Assembly: GCF_030864355.1 (NCBI RefSeq)
Contig: NC_083393.1
Location: forward strand, 1,240,001 to 1,304,000
Direction of reading: 5' to 3'
DNA length: 64,000 nucleotides
From: Cutaneotrichosporon cavernicola
Lineage: Eukaryota > Basidiomycota > Tremellomycetes > Trichosporonales > Trichosporonaceae
Part shown: piece after piece, positions 22,836-32,193 of the stretch
Layout of the letters: each line of letters opens with the position of its first letter
How positions within the stretch are numbered: position 1 is the stretch's first letter
Made by a program: the position numbers and the translations under genes
The notes under the pieces: model-generated
The model's database searches: none
The model's input: the letters and a program-made list of their open reading frames with translations, nothing else
What the model was told of the DNA's origin: nothing

Positions 22836-23360
22836 ATGCGCCCACCCGTCCTCCGCTCCCTCTCTCTCCCCCTCCACCCGCGCCCAACGCGCACCACCAC
22901 CCGCGCACTCGTCACCTCGACCCCGCACCGCTCGAAAGACCGTCCAAACCCCGACGCGCCCATCAAGGACGAGGGCCCAGTAGACCCCGCCGCGCGGGGC
23001 GTCAACGAGATGCGGCGGCAGTGGGGCGGTCTGATTGATGGTGCGGAAAAGGATCTCGCCGACGAGGCGGCGGCGAGTCGCGGTCGTCCTGTTAAGAAGG
23101 AGGTTAAGGAGGGCAAGGAGGGCAAGGAGGGGCTCAAGGCCAACCATGAGCCTACGGTCGATCCCGCTTCCCGTGGAGTTAACGAGATGCACCGGCAGTG
23201 GGGGGAGTTGGTTGACGACAAGAAGAAGAAGTGTATGTTTGCGTTGGTTGGGTGGGTCTAACGGCAGAACAGAGCAGTCTGGGATGAGAACCAACTTGTC
23301 GAACACTCAAACTGGGACGGGACGCGGTCAACTTGGCCTACTTGGACTACTTGGACGTGA
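22836..23360 (+). CDS. Small predicted mitochondrial protein with a duplicated RGVNEM-RQWG motif
   Basis: Two exons, 22836-23232 and 23278-23360 (45-nt intron, GTATGT donor), 159 residues. The N-terminus is rich in Arg, Leu, Ser and Thr with no acidic residue for about 35 positions, like a mitochondrial presequence. Two copies of one motif follow: VDPAARGVNEMRRQWGGLID and, after a Lys/Glu-rich linker, VDPASRGVNEMHRQWGELVD. The spliced C-terminus is FWDENQLVEHSNWDG plus a Thr/Trp-rich end. The acceptor was chosen as the third of three AGs because the first two do not preserve an open frame. No family is recognised; the motif duplication suggests a tandem binding or assembly module. Gene reality is well supported by the conserved duplication; function is unknown. 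Confidence 0.65.
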
Positions 23361-23926
23361 CACAACGCGGTCGATTCCAGCGGTCGGGCGGATTGAAAAC
23401 ACATGGAACATGGATAGCAGTAGTAGTAGCATGGACTCGTGGAACACATCCTCTTCCGCACAGGCTGGACACGGGCATGCGGCGAGCCCGACGTCTTGTG
23501 GGGGCGCCGGTGTTCTACCTCGCCACCTTCCAGCCTGACCAGTTGCGCGTGGCCCTGGCAACTGGCGGTGGGACCTTGGAGACCGATAGCTGGATCGGTC
23601 GATGCCGGTTGGGCCGGCACCACCTCGGGTCGGGTTGGACAAACATCTTGAGGCGTATTGTGTATGTGCCGTCGTCTGAGGCGAGCCAATGTGCCGTCGT
23701 CGGAGGCGAGCCAATGTGGTTGTACTGAGCGCGCCACGGTCCACAATCCGAAGACAGTTTGCATCCTGAATCTGCCCATTCCAAGGTCATGTTGTGGCCA
23801 GTTCCATGATTGCTCTGACCGGCCACGTCTCGCGCCACACTGCTGTTCCGCACAATCGGCTCATAACGCTCTACGGGATCTAGTCTAGTATGATACAGGT
23901 TTCGTCAAAAAGCAAGATTCTATAGC
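23361..23926. other. Gene-free stretch with a 25-bp tandem duplication
   Basis: Between two convergent genes. Contains a 25-bp unit in two copies (23666-23690 and 23691-23715, one mismatch). No gene seen. Confidence 0.6.
23666..23715. repeat. 25-bp tandem duplication, two copies
   Basis: Units GTGCCGTCGTCTGAGG... and GTGCCGTCGTCGGAGG... differ by a single base and abut exactly. Confidence 0.9.
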
Positions 23927-25002
23927 CTACATAAGCACCGCGACGGCCAGCGCCACGGCACCGAGAAGGACACTAACGCTCGCCCGGCACGCGGCGTTCA
24001 TGCTCCCCTCAGGCCGGTCGGTAATCGAGACAGTGAGGACGGCGACAAGCCCGTCAATGGCCGGCAGCCCATCGTCCTCGACAGTGATGTAGTGGTTGAT
24101 GTCGTCCGACGAGTTGCGCAGCAGTCCATTAACGTACCGCACATCGGTTTGGTATGTGTAATTCCTAAACATGGTGCTGCCAGTAAACGTAGACGTGTTG
24201 GTGAGGTTTCGCCCGTCAAGCGGCTCGGTGAGGTTGGTGATGTTGCCGACCAGGAAGTCGCGACCGGCATTGTACCCGTTACGAATGATATCGTGTCCCT
24301 TTGCCAGTTCCATTTCGATCGAGACGGCCATGAAGATTGCGCCCGTCCCGTTCTGCTTCCAGTAACGAAGATGTTGTCCGCCATCAAAGGTTTCGCGACA
24401 CGAACCAATGTACGGGTCGCCATAGTTGTACCGCAGCGTCTGAATCTCGGATACGTTTGTGTGTCCGTCTAGATTGGCTTGTTGTGGTGCGCCGAACTGT
24501 GCGCCAAGACACTGTGTCGAGAGGTGTACCGAGCTGATGTTAGCTTTGTGGGCCGGGTAAAGGGTAGTGCTCACAGCATGTAGTTCTGGAACCCGCCATC
24601 GTAGAGACTATCCTTGAGGACTGCGGGGTCGCTATTGGCCGAGACGATAACGTTGAGCGGCTCGCCCATGCCGGGCGGGTAAGTGTTATTGACGACCTGG
24701 TGTTAGTGGGGAGATAGGCGGGAGGAGGGCAGAGGAAAGAGAAGGGTAGAGGGTAGAAGGGTGTTCTGCACACATCATGCATAGGAGTAATCGGCGACTT
24801 GACGTGATCCCACATACGCCCAGGACGGGTTGGAGTGTGGTGGAATGGGGCGGCGAGACATGACGAACGCCAAGACCGCTCCACTTACCGTGAGCATCGA
24901 ACCGCCTTGGGCGTTTGGGTCGTTGAAGCCCGCGTACCCTGGGTCGTCTCGTTGGAACAACGACGCGGAAGCCTGCGCGGCGAGCAGTAACAAGGGGAGC
25001 AT
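23927..25002 (-). CDS. Secreted N-glycosylated protein, probably GPI-anchored; function unknown
   Basis: Three exons on the minus strand: 25002-24889, 24696-24575 and 24533-23927 (introns 192 and 41 nt), 280 residues. A signal peptide is clear (MLPLLLLAAQASA). The mature part holds PGMGEPLNVIVSANSDP, DGGFQNYML, CLGAQFG and SEIQTLRYNYGDPYIGSC, several N-glycosylation sequons (NVS, NGT, NIT, NLT, NTS, NYT, NSS) and a hydrophobic C-terminal tail (ASVSVLLGAVALAVAVLM) preceded by small residues, as in GPI-anchored cell-surface proteins. It resembles conserved secreted proteins of tremellomycetous yeasts in my recollection, but no functional domain is recognised. Donors are GTAAGT and GTGAGC. A G19 tract lies about 95 bp upstream of the start. 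Confidence 0.8.
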
Positions 25003-25787
25003 TGGAGAGATGATGGTTGGTGGTTGGGAGGTGGGAGAGAGACAATGTTGGGAGGCTGAACGCGTCGCCTGATAACGCGTCCGTGGTGATGGGGGAGGGG
25101 GGGGGGGGGGGGGGGTGAGTGATGGCTTGTGGGTCCGTGCAAGGGCAATCAATGGGAACGAGTGTGCGTAAAAGGAGTTGGGTGGGTGTGTAGAGTAGCG
25201 GAGATGGCGGAGTCGAGGAGAGAGGTGAAGAGAGGAGAGAGGTTACTGTATTCAAAATTCGTGCACGATATGCTGTTACACTTGTTTCAAGAGCAATATG
25301 CTGTCACAATTGTATTAAAAAGCAATCATGATGGCTCGTGTCCCGTGCCCAACTTGGACGGACTGTAGCACCGCTTCCCCTCTACCTCCCTTCCATATGC
25401 CACGTGACAAGACAACTGCCGGCGGCATCAGTACGGTACCTCCGTCGTTGGTCCGGCACACAATTGCTATCAAAACTCCGTCCGAGTTCCATCGATATGT
25501 TGCTTACTCATCCATGAGGGATGGCTAACCGAAGCAACCAACTACGGGAGCCATCACTACGGGAGCCATCGCTTCAGCCAATCCTTGTTATTTCTACTCG
25601 CTCCAAGGTTGAGTCGAGTCGAGTCGACCATGGCAGTCAGCCTCCCAACTAGTCACATACGACGTCACTTGCTGATTCACTCCAACTTGGTCCATCGCCA
25701 TACCGTTGAGCCCCTGGTGGTGTTACAGTCGGGTAATATAACTGACTTGGCCACTAACACTAACATGCTCACCCAACCTCACCAACA
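25003..25787. promoter_or_regulatory. Divergent intergenic region with G19 tract
   Basis: 785 bp between the divergently transcribed secreted-protein gene and the FAD oxidoreductase, so it must hold both promoters. A homopolymer G19 (25097-25115) sits close to the secreted-protein start. No specific operator was recognised. Confidence 0.5.
25097..25115. repeat. Homopolymer G19
   Basis: Nineteen G on the plus strand, preceded by G5 and one A, about 95 bp upstream of the secreted-protein ATG (C tract in that gene's sense). Confidence 0.9.
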
Positions 25788-26822
25788 ATGATAGAAAACC
25801 AGTACGACATAGCAATCATCGGCGCCAGCATTGTCGGCGCATCCCTCGCCTCCCGACTGGCACCACACATCCGCGTCCTCCTCATCGACAACCACGTCTC
25901 GGAACCCGACCCCTTTGTCCAACTCAAGCCGCCACTGACCGAACTCGCCCGCCGCTCGGTGGCGGCGTACAGCTCCATTCCAGGGGCATTTGACCAGACG
26001 GGAAGTCTAGAAGTAGCCCGCACCGATTCCGAAATGGAAGACCTTCGAGGGCGCGGTATACTCTCCGTCAACATGGGGCTAGATGTGACCCTCGTGAGCG
26101 GGACTGAGGCACACCGCCTCGCCCCAGCGTTCGTGGACAAAGTGTCAGGCGGCCTCCACTTTGCCGATGACGGCGTAGTCGACACTGAGCTTGTAGCCAA
26201 GACGTTGCAAGAGAAAGCGAGGGCGGTTGGCGTCCACATTATCGCCGCCGAGGTCTTTTGTATCTCAAATGGAGTCAATACCTCCTCGGGAAGGTTCTCG
26301 GCCACCCACATAGTCGTAACGAGTTGGGACTTGCTTCCCGTCGGAGAGGCGGTGGGACACGCCTGCGCCTTTTCCAGCTTCCATCGACCACGGCTACCCA
26401 GCCCATTCGTCATTTTCGGAAAAGTGTACATCCACAACCAAGGGGATCGGGATCGCATGTCCATCCCCGTGCCGACGGGTCGTAGTTCCTGCAATACGGC
26501 GTTGGATAGCGCTGTCGGCCGGGCAGTCACCTTATTGCCCGAGGAAACGGGGGTGCGTTTCGCGCGCCAGGTTATCGCAACCATCCATGGAGAGGAGGTC
26601 GCCCAACAGGCAAGGCGGTATGCCAGCGTACCCATCACGCCTGATGGGTTGCCACTCGTCGGGTGGGTACGGGAGAGGTTGTATGCCGCGGTTGGGGTGG
26701 GAGTTAGCCATGCCGTTGGCGCTGGGGAGTTGCTAGCTGACATGATCCTGGAGGATATGGGCAAGGGAAGGAAAAAGGATGCTGAGATGCGGAGAGTGCT
26801 TGACCCGCTCCGCAATGACTAG
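25788..26822 (+). CDS. FAD-dependent amine/amino-acid oxidoreductase (DAO superfamily), intronless
   Basis: Single exon, 344 residues. The N-terminal Rossmann segment DIAIIGASIVGASLASRLA plus the acidic-end strand VLLIDNH is the FAD-binding motif of the glycine-oxidase/sarcosine-oxidase/DadA-like branch (PF01266), although the second position reads GAS where most relatives have GGG. The C-terminal signature VPITPDGLPLVGWV followed by GVGVSHAVGAGELLADMI is the second FAD-contacting block of that family. Expected chemistry is oxidation of a C-N bond of an amino acid or secondary amine, with reduction of oxygen or another acceptor; the substrate is not predictable. It lies tail-to-tail with D-amino-acid oxidase 261 bp away. 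Lack of introns in an intron-rich region is notable and could mean transfer or retroposition. No peroxisomal targeting tripeptide is seen (ends RND). Confidence 0.82.
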   Translation: MIENQYDIAIIGASIVGASLASRLAPHIRVLLIDNHVSEPDPFVQLKPPLTELARRSVAAYSSIPGAFDQTGSLEVARTDSEMEDLRGRGILSVNMGLDVTLVSGTEAHRLAPAFVDKVSGGLHFADDGVVDTELVAKTLQEKARAVGVHIIAAEVFCISNGVNTSSGRFSATHIVVTSWDLLPVGEAVGHACAFSSFHRPRLPSPFVIFGKVYIHNQGDRDRMSIPVPTGRSSCNTALDSAVGRAVTLLPEETGVRFARQVIATIHGEEVAQQARRYASVPITPDGLPLVGWVRERLYAAVGVGVSHAVGAGELLADMILEDMGKGRKKDAEMRRVLDPLRND

Positions 26823-27083
26823 CTGCATCTCAATCAATCAATGATAGCAGCTGTAATTCAACCAATTAGACGCAGCAGTGGCCCTTCAGTTATGTGGATA
26901 TGAATTCGGTTATCATAGAAAAATGTGTGTCGGTGATCGCTGGTTTGTATTGACCCAGAGGAAGGGGGGGAGGGATAGAGGGAGGAGAGCAAGTTAGTGA
27001 GGAGGTCGAAGCAAGCAAAAACTCAACGCACGGCCAACTCAATAGCAGGAGAATATTCCGTCTCCATCCTAAACTCTCTCTCT

Positions 27084-28415
27084 CTACAGCTTGGGCAAGT
27101 TCTTTCCCTCCCAGATAGCCACCGCGTCCTCGGCACAGCCCCACGAGCTCTGCCACCCCGCTCCACCATGCCCATAATTGTGGATGAGGGCGACGATCTC
27201 CCCCGCGAGCCTAACTTCGGCCCTCTCCAAGCGTGTCCCGCCCACGCGGCTCGGCCTAAATCCGACCAAGTGCTCAACAACCACCTCCTCGAGAGCCTTG
27301 ACCTTCTCTTCCTTCTCGCCCATCTCAGCAGCCCAAGCAGCCTCAAGGGTCTTCTCGCCCGCCTCGAGCGCGGGCGCGCGCGCATGTGGCGGTTCCAATT
27401 CGGGACAGATATCCAGCGCACGGCACAAGATGTCCTTAGCCGTCTCGAGACGGGGGTACGGGTCCCAGTCACGTTCCTCGCGTGTCCCGCCGAGGATCAC
27501 GTCCCCCGTACACCGGGGGATCACGTAGGTCCGCTGTCCTCCCTCGCCACCCGCGAGCGAACCCACCTGCCGCGTATAGCCTGATCGGATCCAGGGAGCA
27601 CGCACGCGCACAACCTGCCCCCGTGTTGGGTAGACGCTTTGGTCTGCAATGCCCAAGAGAGAGCTGGCGCCTAGGCCGACGCAGACGAAGACGGCGGCGG
27701 GTAGGATCGAGTAAAGGGATAAGAAGGGGAGCGTCGCCAGGTCGTGCAAGCTCCCGACGTGGGCGCGGTGGATTATCCCCCCGAGGGACCGGACGCGCGC
27801 TTCTAGCCCGGTAAGGTAGAGGGATGGAGTTACGGTGAGGGAGGTGAAGGAGACCATGTGGTCGACTTTGCATGGGGCGTCGCGGGCCTCGAGGACTTTG
27901 AACTTGCGTTAGATGGGGAGGGATGGGGGGTGGTTGTAGCTGATGAGGGGGAGGACTGAGAGGGAGCGGACTGAAGAGAGAAGAGAGGAGAGGAGATGGG
28001 TACTCACGTCCGGATGCTCCTCATAGATCTGTAGATGCTTACTCGACCCGACCCACATCTCAGTCTGCGTAAGCCCCATCAGCCCACACGCCTCCCCCTC
28101 CTTCCTCCACTCCTCATACAGCACCCGAAACGCTACGGTCAGCCTCATCTAGAGATGTAGGGAGTCCTCACTGCGCATATCCCACCGCCGCTGGCGCTTA
28201 TCCGCGTCATCTGCGAAACTCAGGTGGTGCGCGCCAGCTATACTGGAGGCGTAGCGTGCATCAAGCCCGTCCGTGGAATGATGGTCGGCGATGATGTGGA
28301 CCTTGCGCCCGGCCGAGGAGGGCGATTCGAGGAGGCGCACGGCGGTGGTCAGGCCGATGACGCCGGCGCCGAGGATTAGGAGCGGGCGCTGTTCTGTTGG
28401 TGGCGTGGTGGACAT
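27084..28415 (-). CDS. DAO1: D-amino-acid oxidase
   Basis: Three exons on the minus strand: 28415-28172, 28132-28008 and 27902-27084 (introns 39 and 105 nt), 395 residues. The enzyme oxidatively deaminates D-amino acids to 2-oxo acids, ammonia and H2O2, normally in peroxisomes. Evidence is the N-terminal FAD motif [19 protein letters not shown], the conserved [17 protein letters not shown] region, the split [12 protein letters not shown] junction and the C-terminal DAO signature [16 protein letters not shown]. The last three residues are PKL, a non-canonical relative of the SKL peroxisomal signal. The promoter (28416-28753) contains six GTTGGCGA/TCGCCAAC octamers. The symbol follows common usage for fungal DAAO. 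Neighbours are another FAD amine oxidase and an AAAP transporter. Confidence 0.93.
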
Positions 28416-28753
28416 GGGAGTCGATGGGAAGAGAGACTCAGAAGTTGTAGCTTTATAGCACGATGAGTTGAATGGACGAGTTGGCGATGGCGAGTGTGGT
28501 TGGCGAAGACATCGCCGATATCAATACAGGAACCGGCTATTGCCGGCCGTCATTCCCAAACCGTAATGTTGGCGATGCAATGTTGGCGACGCGATGTTGG
28601 CGACGCGACAAACAAATAATGTTGGCGACGATGCAGACGCAATGTCAGAAAGAGTATGCATTGTCCAGCAACCAGTCTGCCTTTGACGAGCGCCCATCTA
28701 TTGTCCTGCAGTCCTCGTAGCCCCCACTATACTGTTCTATTTTGAGGTCTTGC
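28416..28753 (-). promoter_or_regulatory. D-amino-acid oxidase promoter with six TCGCCAAC octamers
   Basis: Region between the DAAO start and the 3' end of the upstream AAAP transporter. GTTGGCGA (TCGCCAAC in the direction of DAAO) occurs at 28480, 28499, 28568, 28582, 28596 and 28621, that is 65-213 bp upstream of the ATG. Copies three to five are in a perfect 14-bp period. Dense reiteration of one octamer close to a substrate-inducible type of gene is suggestive of transcription-factor sites; this role is inferred. Confidence 0.45.
28566..28633. repeat. ATGTTGGCGACGCG 14-bp repeats
   Basis: Three contiguous 14-bp units (ATGTTGGCGATGCA once, ATGTTGGCGACGCG twice), an 11-bp spacer and a fourth ATGTTGGCGACGATG, inside the DAAO promoter. 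Confidence 0.9.
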
Positions 28754-30673
28754 CTACCAGAGACCAAGGAAAGACCCGACGCTCCACACGAGCGTAACAC
28801 ACCCGACCGGAAGGATGCCGACGTACACGACCATATCCTGCCACAAGCGGCGCCCGAGGCGACGCTTCTGGAGTTGGTGCTCCTTGCGCGCGAGGAGCAC
28901 GTCGGTGGCGGGGTCGTCGAGCGACGCGGTGCGGACGTGAATGTTGCTTGGGCCGGCGACGGTGATGGGTTCTTCTGGCGGTGGTGGCGGCGCGTCGCGC
29001 GGGAAGATGATGGATAGTGGGGAGCGGACGTGGAAGGTGATGATGAAGAAGAGGGAGGGAAGGAGCCAGCCGACGGCCAGGGTCGCCATCACGCCCAGCA
29101 GTTCAACTTTGTCCGCCACAATCCCGCCGAGGGCGGCGATCGCGACAACAGCGACCCACATGCCGAGTCCGACCCAGCGGCCGGCCTTGATGCTCTCACC
29201 CCTGTCCACGTCCAGCGCGGTCAGGATGCAATCGCGGCCCCGCAAGAGCCAGCTGGTAGTGGACCCGAGTACAAGTGCGGCCATTAGCACCCGAGCCGCG
29301 TTCGTCCAACCGTCGTCATCGGGGAGTTGGGCGAGCCCCGTCGGGGCTGGCGGGAGAAGGTAGTAAGGTACGAGGGCGAAGGGGAGCGAGATGAGGACGA
29401 GAGCCAGAGTCGTCGCAAAGCAGGGGATAAAGAACCGCTGCCGCGAATTACGTTGCAGCGTCGTGTGTACCGACAGGGACTGGAGATGGGGTGTGAAGAA
29501 CATCGCCAGGGAGGCTTTGGGTCAACTCTGAGCGGCTAGAGACTCACTCAGGCCTGAGCCTGCTGATCCGGCGTTGAGACCCCGGACACTCAGTGCGCGC
29601 TTGGCGTAGTCGGCCTCGTCAATCAGCTTGCGGACCTCAACGGTGCGCCCAATAGCGATAAACGCGACAACTGGGAGCATCAGGGCCAGGGCGAAGAGTG
29701 CTGGCCGCAAGCTCCGGAAACTGCGAGATGGGACGAGCGCGGGAATCATGGTTGCGCTGGCCACGAGGAGCCAAAACAGACGCGTCTGTAGTACCCCGGA
29801 GGGGAGGTATGTGCGGGCGAGCGGCTCAAAGAGTCCATATAGAGCTGGCGTTAGTTGGTGAATAGTGTATTGGTGGCGCCCTGGAGAGTTCGGCCGATTC
29901 AGACTCACTTCCCAGCCATCCCACACTCGCGCCCATAGACGCGAACATGACAAAGGCGCGCCCGACTTGGAGGCCGTACGGTCCGAAACGCTCGCCTGCG
30001 CATTTTGCGAACACGTCTTCGAACGTGTGTACGTTGAGGTACCAGCCCAGATACACAATGACAATATGGGCGCAGGCAGACAGGAGTGCGAGGACACAGA
30101 GAAGGGGCACAAATAGTGCCACGCCGGCGGGCAGGAAGTCATGTGGGATCGCCGCGAGTGCCGGGAACAGCGCGAGTGGGTGCGCAAGCACGAGTGCCGG
30201 CACGAGCTGTATCAGTGTCTGTGCGGGATTGGACGTACCTCCCACAATGCGCGCTCCCCTGGAACGTCGTCACGACGTCGGCGACGCATTAGCGGCTCAT
30301 CAGAGCCTGCCTCGTCCCAGTCGCCATCCCAATCGAGGTCTTCTTCGAGATCCGAGAACGCGAAGGATGCGCGTGGATCATCGTCCGAGTCCAGTTCGTC
30401 TTCTTCTTGTGGGTCGAGATCTGTACGAGGTGATTTGGGTCGAGTCAAACTCGGATTCCGTGAATGGTTTCTCGACACGCTCAGACCCGTACTGGAGGCA
30501 GCCGAGACAAAAGACGCGACGGACGCAATGCTCTGCGCGAGCGAGACGGATCTCGCTCTGCTAGGGCCTGGTTCGTCTAGCAGTGGCTCGGCCTCGGATG
30601 GCGTGGGCGCACGCGGTCGCCCGATGCCCAGAAAAGTGGCAGTGCGGGGTGTGGGCGGTGGTGATGGTGGCAT
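28754..30673 (-). CDS. Amino-acid/auxin permease family transporter (AAAP, vacuolar Avt-like)
   Basis: Four exons on the minus strand: 30673-30239, 30206-29909, 29844-29548 and 29514-28754 (introns 32-65 nt), 596 residues. A long acidic, Ser-rich cytosolic N-terminus with a poly-Arg patch (RRRRRDD) precedes about ten hydrophobic segments. These include LVPALVLAHPLALFPALAAI, VALFVPLLCVLALLSACAHI, LGWYLNVHTFEDV, LFWLLVASATMIPALVPSRS and VGWLLPSLFFIITFHVRSP; the long N-terminal extension before the first TM is a habit of fungal Avt/SLC38-like vacuolar amino-acid transporters. The C-terminus ends in two further TM segments. Substrate and direction are not readable. It shares a 172-bp divergent promoter with the GGTase-I beta gene and is transcribed towards D-amino-acid oxidase. 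The 32-nt first intron is supported by similarly short introns elsewhere in this window. Confidence 0.78.
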
Positions 30674-30845
30674 GGAAAGATGGATGGAGAGAAGGGAGAC
30701 GCGAGATAACCTCGTGGAATTTCAACGCGTCCTCGTTGTCCCAGGTCCACTCTTCCCCCACTCCACACTCATTCCTTCCTCCGCTTTCGTTCCCTCCATC
30801 GAATTTACTCGCCTCCCATTCTCCCACCCTCCCACCCTCCCACGC
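30674..30845. promoter_or_regulatory. Short divergent promoter (AAAP transporter / GGTase-I beta)
   Basis: Only 172 bp separate the two start codons; the DNA is C/T-rich with CTCCCACCC repeats next to the GGTase ATG. No named element recognised. Confidence 0.5.
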
Positions 30846-32073
30846 ATGTCACAGAGCACATTCAAGCGCAACGCACACATAGCGTACTTTAAGCGCTGCC
30901 TCACCGTGCTCCCCCAAGCAGCAGAGGAACACGATGTGAACCGGTGCGCCCAATTCCATCGAGCCTCCACTAATTACAGCGTGACCATCGCGTTCTTCTC
31001 CTTGGCCGGCCTCGAGCTGCTCGGCGCCCTCGACCACACAACGCGCACCGGCTGGATCAATTGGCTCTGGGAATTGCAAGCGGGTAGGTCTGCCTCACTG
31101 CGTTGTTGACGCCAGCGGATGGAGGCTTCCGCGGCTCGCCCCTCCCCGGGCCGGGCCACCTGCCTTCGACATACACTGCGCTCTGTTCACTGGCTCTCCT
31201 CCGTGCACCGCTGGATCGACTCGACCGCCCCGGTCTGATGAAGTTTCTGCGCGCGTGCCAAGAAGAAGACGGGAGCTTTGCGCCGTCCCCGGGGATGCCG
31301 GGTGCGTTCCAGAACGACACGCGGATGAGCTACTGCGCGGCGGTGACGCGGGCTGTTGCGCTCAAGGGAGAGGCGGAGGATGGGAGGATAAAAGATATAG
31401 ACGTGGGTGCGGCGCGGGCATTTCTGGGCCGGTGTAGAGTGAGTCCACGACTTAGCGCGCGAGGGAGAGGGAAGTGAGGAGCCAAGCGAGGAAGCCATGG
31501 CCAAGCAGGCTAATAGCAGACATGGGAGGGCGGTTATGCGTCGCGCCCCGGCGTGGTCGAAGCCCAGGGGGGAACGACGTACTGTGCCGCCGCGGGGCTG
31601 TCGCTACTTGGCGGAGTCGAAGATGACGGCGAGACGACGCGCTGGATCGTGCAGCGCCAGCTCGGCGGGTTCCAAGGACGTCCAGGCAAGCTCGAGGACG
31701 TGTGCTATTCCTTCTGGTGTTGCGGCGCGCTTGCAGTGAGTACAGTGTTGTGCGAGGGTGTGGTGCTGACGCACTTCTTTCTTCTTACCTCTTCAACTCC
31801 AATTCCGCGTTCGTCCCTCGCTTCGCTCGGCGCACGCAGACCTTCGACCGCGAGGCGTTGGTCAACGCGCCTGCTAACACCTCGTTCATCCTCGACGCGC
31901 AGTCCCCCATCGGAGGCTTTGGCAAGGCGCCGTCCGACTTCCCTGATCCATTCCACAGTTACCTCGCCCTCGCAGCCTTGGCCCTAACGCCAGCTCGCGA
32001 GGAACTTGGGCTAAAGGCCATCGACGCCGTGTGGAACCTTCCTGCCGACGCGCGCGACTACCTCCTGGCCTAG
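30846..32073 (+). CDS. CDC43: Protein geranylgeranyltransferase type I, beta subunit
   Basis: Four exons: 30846-31083, 31116-31438, 31520-31735 and 31840-32073 (introns 32, 81 and 104 nt), 336 residues. With the shared alpha subunit it attaches geranylgeranyl groups to CaaL proteins such as Rho1 and Cdc42. Prenyltransferase beta-repeat features are visible: DGGFRGSP, QEEDGSFAP, GGTTYCAAAGLSLLG, and the zinc-ligand block DVCYSFWCCGAL (Asp and Cys ligands) with the later His in DPFHSYLALAAL. SPIGGFGKAP forms the last QxxxGGF-like repeat. Exon boundaries keep all these motifs in frame. It ends 120 bp from the convergent SPP1 gene. Confidence 0.93.
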
Positions 32074-32193
32074 CCTGAGAGCAGCCAGCGAGGATAGCCG
32101 GCGACGCGAGCGTGAGGCTGTCATATCCAGCTTCTGTCGGAGGGAGACCATGAATGTAGGGCATGGTACATGGATGCATACATACATGCTAGT

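Noticed and set aside
23330..23375. tRNA-like B-box (GGTCGATTCC)
   Set aside because: No flanking T-stem pairing, anticodon arm or acceptor stem could be formed, and it overlaps the last exon of the 159-aa gene.
30219..30238. 20-nt intron at the first AAAP transporter junction
   Set aside because: Too short to be spliced; the next in-phase acceptor gives 32 nt, matching several other introns here.
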